Shown here in pieces: positions 18,077-27,736 of a stretch of 42,819 nucleotides of DNA. The DNA is from Gammaproteobacteria bacterium (GTDB lineage Bacteria > Pseudomonadota > Gammaproteobacteria > Ga0077536), in NCBI GenBank assembly GCA_009692365.1, contig SHZJ01000030.1, positions 1 to 42,819 on the forward strand, given 5' to 3'. The position numbers and the translations under genes are program-made. The notes below the pieces were generated by a model, which saw nothing but the letters and a program-made list of their open reading frames with translations, made no database searches and had not been told where the DNA came from. Every line of letters starts with the position of its first letter. The stretch's first letter is position 1.

Positions 18077-19127
18077 ACGCTTGCTGAGCTGGTTTGACCA
18101 GCATGGCAGACGCGACCTGCCCTGGCAGCAGGAACGCTCGGCCTACCGCGTTTGGGTCTCGGAAATCATGCTCCAGCAAACCCAGGTCGGCACCGTCATC
18201 CCCTACTTTGAGGCGTTCATGGCGCGCTTCCCCACGCTGGCGACGCTGGCCGGCGCCCCTTTAGATGCGGTGCTGCAGAGTTGGTCGGGGTTGGGTTATT
18301 ACGCCCGCGCCCGCAACCTCCAGCGGGCCGCCAAGCTACTGATCGACACGCACGGCGGGCAGTTTCCCGCTGACCTAGCGGCACTCGCCGCGCTGCCCGG
18401 CATTGGACGCTCCACGGCCGGCGCTATCTTGGCCCTCAGCCTAGGCCAACGCGCACCCATTTTGGATGGCAATGTTAAGCGGGTGCTGGCCCGGTATCGC
18501 TGCATTGAGGGCCTGCCGACCCTGCCTGCCACCGCGCGCGCACTGTGGCAGCTAGCCGAGGAACTCATGCCCAGCACGCGCTGCGCGGACTACACCCAAG
18601 CCATGATGGATCTTGGTGCCACGCTGTGTGGGCGCACGCAGCCGGCCTGCGGTCGCTGCCCGGTACAAACCGACTGTCTGGCCCAAGCCCGCGGGACGCA
18701 GCTGAACTATCCCGCGCGCAAGCCCCGCAAAACCCTCCCGCGGCGAGCCACCTGTATGCTGGTGTTGGCACGCGTGGACCAGGCCGATCTGCTGCTGGAA
18801 CGCCGCGCACCGACCGGGATCTGGGGCGGCCTGTGGGCTTTCCCGGAGGTCAGCGATGCCACCGCCGCATCAAGGTGGTGTGACGAGCACGGCCTTGCAC
18901 GCTGCGGCGCGGTCCAGCAACTGGCCGAAATCACCCACACGTTTACCCACTTCCAGCTAAAAATTACCCCGCTGCTGCTCTGGGTTACCGAATCGGGCAC
19001 GCACTGCATGGATTCGGATCAGCTGCTTTGGTATAACGCAGCGGCCCCTGCCGCGGTGGGTTTGCCCCAGCCCGTGCGGGATCTTGTTCGTTCAATCAGC
19101 CTCACGGCGAAGGAATTTTCATCATGA
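18057..19127 (+). CDS. mutY: A/G-specific adenine glycosylase MutY
   Basis: The protein has 356 residues. Catalytic Glu36 is in [10 protein letters not shown]. The helix-hairpin-helix is [15 protein letters not shown], and the catalytic Asp is in [13 protein letters not shown]. The 4Fe-4S loop is C-x6-C-x2-C-x5-C in [19 protein letters not shown]-terminal NUDIX-like 8-oxoG recognition domain follows ([20 protein letters not shown]). MutY removes adenine mispaired with 8-oxoguanine in base-excision repair. ATG 18057 is preferred; a TTG five codons upstream is possible. It overlaps the SRPBCC gene and yggX (ATGA overlap), forming the classic mutY-yggX pair. Confidence 0.95.
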   Translation: MLPAFCERLLSWFDQHGRRDLPWQQERSAYRVWVSEIMLQQTQVGTVIPYFEAFMARFPTLATLAGAPLDAVLQSWSGLGYYARARNLQRAAKLLIDTHGGQFPADLAALAALPGIGRSTAGAILALSLGQRAPILDGNVKRVLARYRCIEGLPTLPATARALWQLAEELMPSTRCADYTQAMMDLGATLCGRTQPACGRCPVQTDCLAQARGTQLNYPARKPRKTLPRRATCMLVLARVDQADLLLERRAPTGIWGGLWAFPEVSDATAASRWCDEHGLARCGAVQQLAEITHTFTHFQLKITPLLLWVTESGTHCMDSDQLLWYNAAAPAAVGLPQPVRDLVRSISLTAKEFSS

Positions 19128-19396
19128 GAACCGTTCAATGCATCAAGCTCGGACGAGAAGCCGAAGGCCTGCGGGCGCCACCCTACCCGGGGGAGCTTGG
19201 CCGGCGGATCTACACAGCCGTGTCGCAGGAAGCGTGGGGCGGCTGGCTCAAGCACCAAACGATGCTCATCAACGAATATCGCCTCACGCCCATTGAACCC
19301 AAAAATCGAAAATTCTTGGAAGAAGAAATGGAGAAGTATTTTTTCGGCGCCGGCTCCGCGCCGCCGGCGGACTTTCGCCCCACGCCGCCAGATTAA
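19124..19396 (+). CDS. yggX: YggX-type Fe(II) trafficking / oxidative damage protection protein
   Basis: The protein has 90 residues. It has the family marks [43 protein letters not shown] and [11 protein letters not shown]. The single conserved Cys near the N-terminus is present. YggX protects iron-sulfur clusters and limits DNA damage from iron. Its ATG overlaps the mutY stop by 4 bp, so it should be translationally coupled to this Fe-S glycosylase gene. It converges on the DUF2182 gene 7 bp away. Confidence 0.95.
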   Translation: MRTVQCIKLGREAEGLRAPPYPGELGRRIYTAVSQEAWGGWLKHQTMLINEYRLTPIEPKNRKFLEEEMEKYFFGAGSAPPADFRPTPPD

Positions 19397-19403
19397 ATCT
19401 GGC

Positions 19404-20198
19404 TCAGCCCAGCGCCAGCGCAACTCCCGCCGCCAGCAACACCGCGCCGGGCAGCGCATAGCTCCAAGGGCCGGCGGGTAATACCCGTTCCAGCAGCATC
19501 GTGGCCGCGAGGAGCGCCATGGCCACCACGCTCATCACCCCGCCCACGAACATCAGCAGCATCAGCGCCCAACAGCAGCCCAAGCAATAGGACCCGTGCG
19601 TAGCCCCCATCCGAAAGGCGCCCCACCGGCCGGTTCGCCAATGATTGAGCAAGAACGCCAGCGGGCTTTGACAATGTCGCAGGCAGGCGCGCTTAACGGG
19701 CGTGAATTGATAAAGACCCGCGACAATGAGCAGCCCGGCGGCGAGCGTAGGCCCCGCCTGCAGCAGCATGCCGTGCAGCAGCGAGGCGCGGTGCAGCAGC
19801 CACTGCACTGCGCTGAGCGCGCACCCAAACAGGCTCCAAGCGCCCAAATAACCGGCCACGAAGGCCGGTGTGCGCCCGGGTGTCGCCTCACGGGTGCGCT
19901 GGAATAACAACACGACCGGCAGCACGACGGGCGTCATCATGGCGACCATCATCACCACCCACATCAGCGCGGATATCGACAGGTAGATCAGCGCGCTCGC
20001 GGGCTGCATCATGGCCACGGCGACCTGCCAGCGCAGGTCTTGGAGCACCAGCGTGCCGACCGGAGCACGCAGCGGCGCTGCCCGCCCCATGTCCAGCATG
20101 GTCTGCCACTCCGCCGTCAGCAACCACCAAGCGGCGGCGGCGAGCAGCGCCAGCGCCCCACCACTCACCAGCCGCGGCAAACGCCCCGCCGCCGTCAC
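19404..20198 (-). CDS. DUF2182 polytopic membrane protein
   Basis: This is an integral membrane protein of about 264 residues with six or so hydrophobic segments. It has the DUF2182 marks WVVMMVAMMTPVVLPVVLLF, YQFTPVKRACLRHCQSP and GAFRMGATHGSYCLGCCWAL. The Met-, Cys- and His-rich membrane motifs suggest metal binding, and the family is described as a predicted metal-binding membrane protein. GTG 20198 is chosen as start because it lies 5 bp after the upstream gene's stop with tgagga as a ribosome site. The longer open frame to 20273 would overlap DUF1326. DUF2182 and DUF1326 genes often sit together, so the two are probably one functional unit. The physiological role is not established. Confidence 0.78.
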   Translation of the reverse strand: MTAAGRLPRLVSGGALALLAAAAWWLLTAEWQTMLDMGRAAPLRAPVGTLVLQDLRWQVAVAMMQPASALIYLSISALMWVVMMVAMMTPVVLPVVLLFQRTREATPGRTPAFVAGYLGAWSLFGCALSAVQWLLHRASLLHGMLLQAGPTLAAGLLIVAGLYQFTPVKRACLRHCQSPLAFLLNHWRTGRWGAFRMGATHGSYCLGCCWALMLLMFVGGVMSVVAMALLAATMLLERVLPAGPWSYALPGAVLLAAGVALALG

Positions 20199-20203
20199 GA
20201 TCC

Positions 20204-20830
20204 TCAGGGCGCGGCGCCCTGCCAGGCGAAAGCCGCGAAATGGCCATTGGTGCGGCCGGCCGGGGCATCCCATTCGATGCCGAAACAGCGGATGAAGTTT
20301 TTGAGCGCCAGGGCGAGGTTCAGGCGGGGATTAGCCGGGTGCAGGGTGTTATCGATGGCCACACACTGGCCCGGCACCGACACGCTGGGCACGCCCACGA
20401 CGGATTGCTCTAATTGCCCGGCGATACTCACCGAGCGCTGATGCTCGTGGGCGCTGAACTCGATCCGGGCCCGCGTCATGCCGCGAAACTCCGACACTAG
20501 CGCGGCGAAACCCAGCATAGGCCCGCCCGCTTGCCCACTCGCGATGGCGGCAATGGCATCGGCCTGGGCCGCCGTGGCGCGCTCGTCAACAATGACGCCC
20601 AGCGCCCAGTCGCCCTGCGACATAATGGCCTTGGACTGCGCCACCACCGCAAACACCACGCCCGCAAGCGGGGTCTCGCCAAAATGGCCAGTGGTGACCG
20701 CGTAAGTCATCGCCAGTTTGCAAAAATCGTGGGTCGCGGGGGTGGTGGTGTTCTGTGTGATACACGGACAGAGAAAATCGCAGCTGCAGGCTTCTAAGTA
20801 TTCGCCGACGACTTGCCATGGAGTGCTCAT
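20204..20830 (-). CDS. DUF1326 protein
   Basis: The protein has 208 residues and begins MSTPWQVVGEYLEACSCDFL. CSCDFLCPCIT near the N-terminus is the DUF1326 cysteine cluster and suggests metal binding. The body is beta-rich with a conserved C-terminal WDAPAGRTNGHFAAFAW. There is no signal peptide. A clear aggag ribosome site six bases before the ATG at 20830 (minus strand) fixes the start over the upstream in-frame ATG at 20863. It is the upstream partner of the DUF2182 membrane protein. Copper or another soft metal is a plausible ligand, but this is inference. Confidence 0.82.
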   Translation of the reverse strand: MSTPWQVVGEYLEACSCDFLCPCITQNTTTPATHDFCKLAMTYAVTTGHFGETPLAGVVFAVVAQSKAIMSQGDWALGVIVDERATAAQADAIAAIASGQAGGPMLGFAALVSEFRGMTRARIEFSAHEHQRSVSIAGQLEQSVVGVPSVSVPGQCVAIDNTLHPANPRLNLALALKNFIRCFGIEWDAPAGRTNGHFAAFAWQGAAP

Positions 20831-20836
20831 TAGGAT

Positions 20837-20841
20837 CTCCT
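20837..20841 (-). promoter_or_regulatory. Ribosome binding site of the DUF1326 gene
   Basis: The minus strand reads aggag, followed by six bases and then ATG at 20830. It decides the start of the DUF1326 protein. Confidence 0.8.
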
Positions 20842-20979
20842 GCGCACAGTGGGTTTGAATCAAATTATCATCGCGCTCGGGGCAGCGCGATGCAAGCCCG
20901 CAGGTTGACTGCCCCCGGCCCGCCGCTTACAGTTCCGCTCCCGTTCGGCACCGTCCGCACGGGCCTCGTTTACGGCCAT

Positions 20980-21055
<76 letters not shown>

Positions 21056-21910
21056 AATCCTGCTGGTGTTTGACCCGCGCCCGACAGCCGGTGGCCGTGG
21101 CGCACTCGCGCCAGCTCAGGACTCGTGCTGGCGGCCGCGGGTCTGGCGCGCCGCCGCGTATCGTGGAGACCCAGACGGCCCCCGATAGCTTAGGCAAGCA
21201 CCTCTAGCCCCCTCGCGGCACCACCCTCGGCGCCCGCCGCTGCCACTCAGCGCAACACGCTGTCGGGGGCGTTACTGGCGCGCCTACTTAGACAGGCCAC
21301 CGCGGGGCCAGCTTGACCTGGTCGCCAAAGGCTAGGCCCCAAGACGGCGTGAGGTGCGTCCTCGCCGCCCTTTGCGCGGCGCTAGGCAGTCGCGCCACGC
21401 GAGATCCCGGGCTCGCGCCGGGGATGCTCGGCGGCTCGGCAGCTCGCCCAGCGCCGGTAGAGTTTGCGGGAATCAGCACGGCTGCTAGCCGCGGCAAAAT
21501 CCTTGCCGCCGCGACCGGCGGCGCGGCCTCGGCGCCAGGGTGCCCGTGGCTAACCTTGCGCACAGCGCCGACAGCGTTCGCACTGCCGAGCGCGTGGCCG
21601 CGCTGCTTACTCGAAGGATAGGCGCTAACGGCGCAGCGCGGGTCGCCAAAAACAAGCGCGCGAGCTCATTCCGGTAATGCCATGAAAACACAGCGCAAAG
21701 CCCCGGCCGAGCAAAGGCGATTGCCGCGGCGTCGCTAGACTTTTCATTTTGTTGCCGCCTGCTTGCCACCACGGACACGAACCGTAGAGACTGTGCCTGG
21801 TGCTGGCTTGCCCCAGCGCCGACACGGCTCGCGGCGACCGATACCCACCAAGTTCCCGCCGACAGGCCGAGGGTTTGAACCCCGCACGCCGCAGTCAGCC
21901 ACGCACGCTC
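21056..21910 (+). other. Gene-poor stretch downstream of tRNA-Phe
   Basis: About 855 bp with no convincing gene. The open frames here (for example 21313-21621 plus and 21485-21913 minus) have compositionally biased translations and no domain I recognise. No integrase fragment, inverted repeat or repeated tRNA 3' end was seen by eye. Near 21870 the sequence gggtttgaacccc looks like a tRNA T-arm, but no matching acceptor or anticodon arms are present. It may be the remnant of an insertion next to the tRNA gene, or a leader for the following monooxygenase gene. Confidence 0.5.
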
Positions 21911-21913
21911 CAC

Positions 21914-21920
21914 AGGAGGT
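21914..21920 (+). promoter_or_regulatory. Ribosome binding site of the TfdB-like gene
   Basis: aggaggt, a near-perfect Shine-Dalgarno sequence, ends four bases before the ATG at 21925. It fixes this start and rules out the longer open frame from 21763. Confidence 0.85.
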
Positions 21921-21924
21921 CTGC

Positions 21925-23679
21925 ATGCTGGAGATTAAAACCCCCGTGTTGATCATCGGCACCGGCCCTGCCGGCGCCGCAACGGCGGCCCTATTGTCCA
22001 GCTACGGCGTGGAGAACATCGTCGTCAACCGTCACCGCTGGCTCGCCAATACGCCCCGCGCGCACATCACCAACCAGCGCACGATGGAAGTGTTGCGCGA
22101 TCTGGGCCGGGAAGTAGAAGCCGAAGCCTATCTGCACGCCACTCCCCAAGAGCTGATGGGTAACAACGTGTTCTGTACTTCGCTGGCGGGCGAGGAAATT
22201 GGCCGGCTGCAGACCTGGGGCACGCAGCCGCTTTCCAAAGCCGAACATTTGCTTTCCTCGCCTACTTTCATGAACGACTTGCCGCAGACTTTGATGGAGC
22301 CGCTGTTGTTCAAAACGGCCTGTGCGCGCGGCACGCATGCGCGTTTGTATACCGAATACCTCAGTCACCAACAAGATGCTGACGGCGTCACCACCACCCT
22401 GCTCGACCGCCTCTCCGGCCAGTCCTACCTAGTTCGCTCGCAATATCTGATTGGCGCGGATGGCGGCAATTCCAAAGTGGCGGAACATGCCAACTTGCCG
22501 TTTAGCGGCAGCATGGGCCTCGGCGGGTCCATCAACATCCTGTTCAAAGCGGATTTGACGAAGTACGTCGCACACCGCCCCTCGGTGCTCTACTGGGTGC
22601 TCCAGCCCGGCTCTAACGTGGGCGGCATCGGCATGGGACTGGTGCGCATGATTCGCCCCTGGAACGAGTGGCTGATCGTGTGGGGCTACGACATCAATCA
22701 ACCAGCGCCCGTGGTGGATACCGACTTCGCGCTGCGGGTGGTGCGGGGGCTGGTGGGTGACGCCACGCTGGCCGTTGAAATTCAGTCGGTGTCCACGTGG
22801 ACGGTGAACAATCTCTACGCCACCCAACTCGCCACCGGCCGGGTGTTCTGCATGGGTGATGCAACGCATCGTCATCCCCCCTCCAATGGGCTAGGGTCGA
22901 ATACCTCGATTCAAGATGCCTTTAACTTGGCGTGGAAACTGGCGTTCGTCCTCAAAGGACAGGCGGGCCGCGAACTGCTGGCCAGCTACAACGCCGAGCG
23001 CGCGCCCGTCGCCCAGCAAATTGTGACCCGCGCCAATCGCTCGATCGAAGAATTTGGGCCGATTTTCAAAGCGCTGGGGCTGCTGGCGTCGGTGGACCCG
23101 GTCACCATGCAGCGCAACATGGACGCGCGCTGCGCAGACACGCCGGAGGCGGCCCAACAGCGCGCCGAGATTTGCAGGGCAATTGCTCTGAAGGCCTATG
23201 AGTTCGATGCGCATGGGGTGGAGATGAACCAGCGCTATCGCTCCACGGCCGTCCTCCCCGATGGCAGCCCAGAACCGGTGTTCGCCCGCGACCCCGAACT
23301 GCACTACCAGTGGACCACTTGGCCCGGCGCTCGCCTGCCGCACGTGTGGCTGCACGCCGCCGATGGCCGCAAAGTCTCCACGCTCGATTTGGCGGGCAAG
23401 GGTTGTTTTACCTTGTTCACCGGTATCGGTGGTGCCGCGTGGGCGACGGCGGCGGCACTGATTGCCGCCGAGTTTGCGCTGCCCCTCGTGGTGCACCTCA
23501 TTGGTCCCCGCCACGAATGGCAGGACTTTACGGGGGACTGGGCGCGCGTGCGGGAAATCGACGACGACGGCGCCATCCTAGTGCGACCCGATCACCATGT
23601 GGCGTGGCGCGCGCAAGCGCGTTCGGACGACGCGTTGGCACAACTGCGAGCGGTGTTTACCCAGCTCCTAGCCCGCTAA
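21925..23679 (+). CDS. TfdB-like FAD-dependent phenol 2-monooxygenase
   Basis: The protein has 584 residues and is a class A flavoprotein hydroxylase. The ADP-binding GxGxxG is in LIIGTGPAGAATAALL. The DG motif is in YLIGADGGNSKV and the GD motif in CMGDATHRHPPSNGLGS. Long stretches match 2,4-dichlorophenol 6-monooxygenase TfdB as I remember it, for example PRAHITNQRTMEVLRDLG, VAHRPSVLYWVLQPGSNVGG and NTSIQDAFNLAWKL. The C-terminal thioredoxin-like domain of phenol hydroxylases is present. It should ortho-hydroxylate a phenol to a catechol with NAD(P)H and O2. No ring-cleavage or other tfd genes lie nearby, so the true substrate is open. It converges on the formate dehydrogenase operon. Confidence 0.87.
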   Translation: MLEIKTPVLIIGTGPAGAATAALLSSYGVENIVVNRHRWLANTPRAHITNQRTMEVLRDLGREVEAEAYLHATPQELMGNNVFCTSLAGEEIGRLQTWGTQPLSKAEHLLSSPTFMNDLPQTLMEPLLFKTACARGTHARLYTEYLSHQQDADGVTTTLLDRLSGQSYLVRSQYLIGADGGNSKVAEHANLPFSGSMGLGGSINILFKADLTKYVAHRPSVLYWVLQPGSNVGGIGMGLVRMIRPWNEWLIVWGYDINQPAPVVDTDFALRVVRGLVGDATLAVEIQSVSTWTVNNLYATQLATGRVFCMGDATHRHPPSNGLGSNTSIQDAFNLAWKLAFVLKGQAGRELLASYNAERAPVAQQIVTRANRSIEEFGPIFKALGLLASVDPVTMQRNMDARCADTPEAAQQRAEICRAIALKAYEFDAHGVEMNQRYRSTAVLPDGSPEPVFARDPELHYQWTTWPGARLPHVWLHAADGRKVSTLDLAGKGCFTLFTGIGGAAWATAAALIAAEFALPLVVHLIGPRHEWQDFTGDWARVREIDDDGAILVRPDHHVAWRAQARSDDALAQLRAVFTQLLAR

Positions 23680-23754
23680 CTGCGGCCGCCCCCAGCGCCG
23701 GTAACGCGGCCGCGTCGCGCGGCTGCCGCGCTGCGTCGAGGCTGGCGCAGCCCC

Positions 23755-23982
23755 CTAAGAGGCTGGGTCTTTCGCCAATTCGGCCACGGCCTCCAGCACC
23801 AAAGGGTCCAGCCCCGCACCGCCGGTCAGCGCAAAATGGGCCAGTAATTTCTGCCGCATGCGCGGTTCCCAAAAACGGCGCAAATGCTGGTGCACTGCGT
23901 CGCGCGCCCGTGCGTGATTTTTATCGCTCACGAAATAAGCGCCAATGTCGTTGGCCATTTCCAGCAGGTGTTGATTGCTCAT
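23755..23982 (-). CDS. fdsD: Formate dehydrogenase delta subunit FdsD
   Basis: The protein has 75 residues. It has the FdsD pattern HLLEMANDIGAYF at the N-terminus, then HLRRFWEPRMRQKLLAHF and GLDPLVLEAVAEL. FdsD is a small accessory subunit of the soluble, NAD-dependent, molybdenum formate dehydrogenase; it is required for stable active enzyme but has no cofactor. It is the last gene of the operon, starting 6 bp after the fdhD stop. Confidence 0.93.
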   Translation of the reverse strand: MSNQHLLEMANDIGAYFVSDKNHARARDAVHQHLRRFWEPRMRQKLLAHFALTGGAGLDPLVLEAVAELAKDPAS

Positions 23983-23988
23983 TTTTGT

Positions 23989-24831
23989 TTACTCGGCACC
24001 CACCGCTGGGTGGTCGCTTAATCGCGAGGGATGGCTATAGGCCACGTAATGCCCGTCGCGCGCCAGGCCCAGCAGCGTGACTCGGGCCTGCTCGGCCACC
24101 GCGATTGCCAGCGCCGTGGGGGCAGACACCGCCACCACGATCCCCATCCCCAGCCACGCCGCTTTTTGGACCAATTCATAGCTGGCACGGCTGGTCAGCA
24201 GCAAGATGCCATCGGCCGAGCGCAGGCCCGCGTGCGTCATCGCGCCGATGAGTTTATCCAGAGCGTTGTGGCGGCCCACGTCTTCGCGCAACAGGCAAAC
24301 CTCACCCGCCGGCGTACACCAGGCGGCCGCGTGGGTTGCGCCGGTGGCCAGAAACATCGGCTGCCGGCTTTTGAGATCTGCCAAGGCCCGCGTCAAGGCG
24401 GCGTTGCTTAGACGCACCGGCGCGTGCACCGGCGGGGGCCAGCGCACCACGTCTTCGAGTTGGCGGGTGCCGCATAGCCCGCAACCGCTATTGCCCACGA
24501 GGCTGCGTGCGTTGGGGACCAGTTTGGCGGCGTTGGCGGGCGGAATGCGCAGCGCCAGCGTAATCCCCGCCAGATCCGTCTCCAACTGTAAATCCAGTAA
24601 TTCCGCCGGCGTCGCGATAATGCCTTCGCTTAAGGAAAATCCCAGCGCGAAATCGGCCAGATCCGCCGGCGAGGCGAGCATCACGGCATACGCCTGACCG
24701 TTGTAGGTCAGCGCCACCGGCACTTCTTCTGCCACTTGGTCAAACGCCGACTGGAAACCCTCCGCACCGCAGCGGTCCACCCGCTTTAACGGACTGACGC
24801 CCGGCACTCGCGGCGCGGCCGGCAGGCTCAT
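23989..24831 (-). CDS. fdhD: FdhD/FdsC sulfurtransferase for formate dehydrogenase
   Basis: The protein has 280 residues. The catalytic Cys-x2-Cys loop is GNSGCGLCGTRQLEDV. Other family blocks are DFALGFSLSEGI, REDVGRHNALDKLIGA and LLTSRASYELVQKAAW. FdhD takes sulfur from a cysteine desulfurase to the bis-MGD molybdenum cofactor before it enters formate dehydrogenase. The ATG overlaps the fdsA stop (ATGA), as in other fds operons where it is called fdsC. Confidence 0.95.
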   Translation of the reverse strand: MSLPAAPRVPGVSPLKRVDRCGAEGFQSAFDQVAEEVPVALTYNGQAYAVMLASPADLADFALGFSLSEGIIATPAELLDLQLETDLAGITLALRIPPANAAKLVPNARSLVGNSGCGLCGTRQLEDVVRWPPPVHAPVRLSNAALTRALADLKSRQPMFLATGATHAAAWCTPAGEVCLLREDVGRHNALDKLIGAMTHAGLRSADGILLLTSRASYELVQKAAWLGMGIVVAVSAPTALAIAVAEQARVTLLGLARDGHYVAYSHPSRLSDHPAVGAE

Positions 24832-27683
24832 GACTCGCTGCGGGCGGGCTGGCGCGCCGCCAGCAAACGCACTTGCTCCTCGTCAAACTCCCGATAGCGA
24901 CGCTGCCAAGCCGAGCGCTGGGCGACCTTCGTGAGTTGCACCGCAGTGACCTTGTACTCCGGGCAGTTGGTCGCCCAGTCTGAGTGGTCGGTGGTGATGA
25001 CATTCGCGCCGGACTCTGGAAAGTGGAAGGTGGTGTAGACCACGCCGGGTTGCACGCGCGGCGTGACGTGGGCCCGCAACACGGTTTCGCCCACGCGGCT
25101 CGCCACCCCCGCCCAATCGCCATCGTTGAGGCCGCGTTCTTCGGCATCGTGCGGGTGGATTTCGATCACATCTTCCTGATGCCACACGCTGTTGGCGGTG
25201 CGCCGGGTCTGGGCGCCCACGTTGTATTGCGACAGCGCCCGCCCAGTGGTGAGCAGCAGCGGGAATTTACGCGAGGCCCGCTCGCGCGTGGGCACATAGC
25301 CGGTCAGCATAAAGCGGCCTTTACCGCGCACGAATTCCGTCACGTGCATGGTGGGCGTGCCGTGCGGATGCGGCTCGTTGCACGGCCATTGAATGCTCCC
25401 CAAGCGGTCGAGTTTCGCGTAGCTAACCCCGGCAAACGTGGGCGTTAGGCTGGCTATCTCGGCCATGATGTCGGCGGGATGGGCGTACGCCATGGGATAA
25501 CCCAGTGCGTTGGCAAGCCGACAGGTGATTTCCCAATCGGCCAGTCCGGCGGTGGGCGTCATCACGCGGCGAATGCGCGAAATGCGTCGCTCGGCGTTGG
25601 TGAACGTGCCGTCCTTCTCCAAGAAAGAACTGCCCGGCAGAAACACATGCGCGAACTTGGCGGTTTCGTTGAGAAACAAATCCTGCACGATGATGCATTC
25701 CATCGCCTCCAGCGCCGCCGACACGTGTTGGGTGTTGGGATCGCTTTGCGCGATGTCTTCGCCTTGCACATAAAGCGCTTTAAATTCGCCGTCCAGCGCG
25801 GCTTCAAACATATTGGGGATGCGTAAGCCGGGTTCCGGATCGAGCGTCACCTGCCACGCTTGTTCAAACTGCGCGCGCGTGGTGCTATCTGAAATATGGC
25901 GATAACCCGGCAGTTCGTGCGGGAACGAGCCCATGTCGCAGGCGCCCTGCACATTGTTTTGGCCGCGCAACGGGTTCACGCCCACACCCTCGCGGCCCAG
26001 ATTCCCGGTGGCCATGGCAAGGTTCGCAATGCCCATGACCATGGTGGAGCCTTGGCTGTGCTCGGTCACGCCCAGACCATAGTAGATCGCCCCGTTGCCG
26101 GCAGTGGCGTAGAGCCGTGCGGCCGCCCGCAAGTCCGCGGCAGGCACGCCGGTAATGCTGGCCATCGCCTCAGGAGAATTGCCGGCTTCGGCGATGAATT
26201 CCCGCCATTCGGTAAAGCTCTCGGCGTCGCAGCGCGCACTCACAAAGGCTTCATCGACCAAACCCTCGGTGACCACCACGTGGGCCAGCGCGTTGATCAG
26301 GGCCACATTGGTGCCGGGGCGCAGTTTGAGGTGGTAGTCGGCAACAACGTGCGGCCCGCGCACCAAACCAATAGTGCGGGGATCCGCCACGATGAGCTTG
26401 GCGCCCGCGCGCAGGCGGCGTTTTAGCTGCGAGGCGAACACCGGGTGACCCTCGGTAGGATTGGCGCCGATGACGAAAATCACGTCTGCTCGATTCACCG
26501 AATCAAAATTCTGGGTGCCAGCCGATTCGCCCAAAGTCTGTTTGAGTCCGTAGCCGGTGGGCGAATGACACACCCGCGCGCAGGTATCCACGTTGTTATT
26601 GCCAAAGCCGGCCCGCACCAGTTTTTGCACAAGATAGGTTTCTTCATTGGAGCAACGCGAGGAGGTAATGCCGCCTAAGGCATTGCGACCGTAGCGGGCC
26701 GCGATGCGCTGGAGTTCGGCGGCGGCGTGCGCAATCGCCCCCTCCCAAGTGGTTTCCGTCCACGCGTCGTGAATGCTCTGGCGGATCATCGGCGTGGTGA
26801 TGCGGTCGGCATGGGTCGCATAGCCAAAAGCGAAGCGACCCTTCACGCAGGAATGTCCATGATTAGCATGCCCATCCTGATGGGGCACCATGCGCACGAC
26901 TTCCTCACCTTTCATTTCAGCCTTGAACGAGCAGCCCACGCCGCAGTAGGCGCAAGTCGTGACGACGCTGTGTGAGGGTTGGCCTTTTTCGATCAGCGAT
27001 TTTTCGGTCAGGGTGGCGGTGGGGCAAGCCTGCACGCACGCGCCGCACGACACGCACTCGGAGGTCAAAAAACTTTCGCCCGCGCTGGCGGCCACCCGCG
27101 ACTCGAAGCCACGTCCGGAAATCGTGAGCGCAAAAGTACCCTGCACCTCTTCGCAGGCGCGCACACAGCGCGAGCACACGATGCACTTGCTGCTGTCGAA
27201 GGTGAAATACGGATTGCTCTCGTCTTTTTTGAGGTCCAGATGATGTTCGCCCGCATAGCCATAGCGCACTTCGCGCAACCCCACGGCACCGGCCATATCT
27301 TGCAGTTCGCAGTGGCCGTTGGTGGGGCAGGTGAGGCAATCCAGCGGGTGATCGGAGATATAAAGCTCCATCGTGTTGCGCCGAAGTTTGGCGAGGGCCG
27401 GGGTTTGGGTGCGGATTTTCATCCCCGCGGCGACCGGCGTCGTGCACGCCGCTGGATAGCCCCGCTGACCCTCTATTTCCACCAGACACAGGCGACACGA
27501 GCCAAAAGGCTCCAGCTTTTCGGTGGCGCAGAGCTTGGGGATGGCGATGCCGGCCTCGGCGGCGGCGCGCAGGACGGAGGTGCCGAGCGGGACTTGGCAT
27601 ACGCGGCCGTCGATCTCAACGCCGAGGGTTTCGGTTGCGGCGCTGGCGGGCGTGCCGTAGTCGTGGTCAGTTATCGATAACAT
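24828..27683 (-). CDS. fdsA: NAD-dependent formate dehydrogenase catalytic (alpha) subunit FdsA
   Basis: The protein has 951 residues. An N-terminal NuoG-like 2Fe-2S site uses C52, C63, C66, C80. A His/Cys3 4Fe-4S site follows (H112, C116, C119, C125). Two ferredoxin-type 4Fe-4S sites come next (C167/170/173/177 and C210/213/216/220). The FDH-type 4Fe-4S site is C244, C247, C251, C279. The molybdenum ligand is Cys372 in ARVCHSPTGYGLKQTL, so this is a cysteine, not selenocysteine, enzyme. The C-terminal domain binds bis-MGD. It oxidises formate to CO2, is oxygen-tolerant in known relatives, and passes electrons to FdsBG for NAD reduction. A gagga ribosome site precedes ATG 27683. Confidence 0.97.
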   Translation of the reverse strand: MLSITDHDYGTPASAATETLGVEIDGRVCQVPLGTSVLRAAAEAGIAIPKLCATEKLEPFGSCRLCLVEIEGQRGYPAACTTPVAAGMKIRTQTPALAKLRRNTMELYISDHPLDCLTCPTNGHCELQDMAGAVGLREVRYGYAGEHHLDLKKDESNPYFTFDSSKCIVCSRCVRACEEVQGTFALTISGRGFESRVAASAGESFLTSECVSCGACVQACPTATLTEKSLIEKGQPSHSVVTTCAYCGVGCSFKAEMKGEEVVRMVPHQDGHANHGHSCVKGRFAFGYATHADRITTPMIRQSIHDAWTETTWEGAIAHAAAELQRIAARYGRNALGGITSSRCSNEETYLVQKLVRAGFGNNNVDTCARVCHSPTGYGLKQTLGESAGTQNFDSVNRADVIFVIGANPTEGHPVFASQLKRRLRAGAKLIVADPRTIGLVRGPHVVADYHLKLRPGTNVALINALAHVVVTEGLVDEAFVSARCDAESFTEWREFIAEAGNSPEAMASITGVPAADLRAAARLYATAGNGAIYYGLGVTEHSQGSTMVMGIANLAMATGNLGREGVGVNPLRGQNNVQGACDMGSFPHELPGYRHISDSTTRAQFEQAWQVTLDPEPGLRIPNMFEAALDGEFKALYVQGEDIAQSDPNTQHVSAALEAMECIIVQDLFLNETAKFAHVFLPGSSFLEKDGTFTNAERRISRIRRVMTPTAGLADWEITCRLANALGYPMAYAHPADIMAEIASLTPTFAGVSYAKLDRLGSIQWPCNEPHPHGTPTMHVTEFVRGKGRFMLTGYVPTRERASRKFPLLLTTGRALSQYNVGAQTRRTANSVWHQEDVIEIHPHDAEERGLNDGDWAGVASRVGETVLRAHVTPRVQPGVVYTTFHFPESGANVITTDHSDWATNCPEYKVTAVQLTKVAQRSAWQRRYREFDEEQVRLLAARQPARSES

Positions 27684-27736
27684 GGGCTAAGTCCTCTCAT
27701 AAATCGTCGACTCGGTCTTGTGCCGCGCCAGCCACC

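Noticed and set aside
21760..21910. A second tRNA or tRNA fragment before the TfdB-like gene
   Set aside because: A T-arm-like gggtttgaacccc is present, but no matching acceptor stem, D-arm or anticodon arm could be folded.
21485..21913. Protein genes in the tRNA-Phe downstream region (both strands)
   Set aside because: Composition is biased, there are no ribosome sites, and the frames overlap each other without any recognisable domain.
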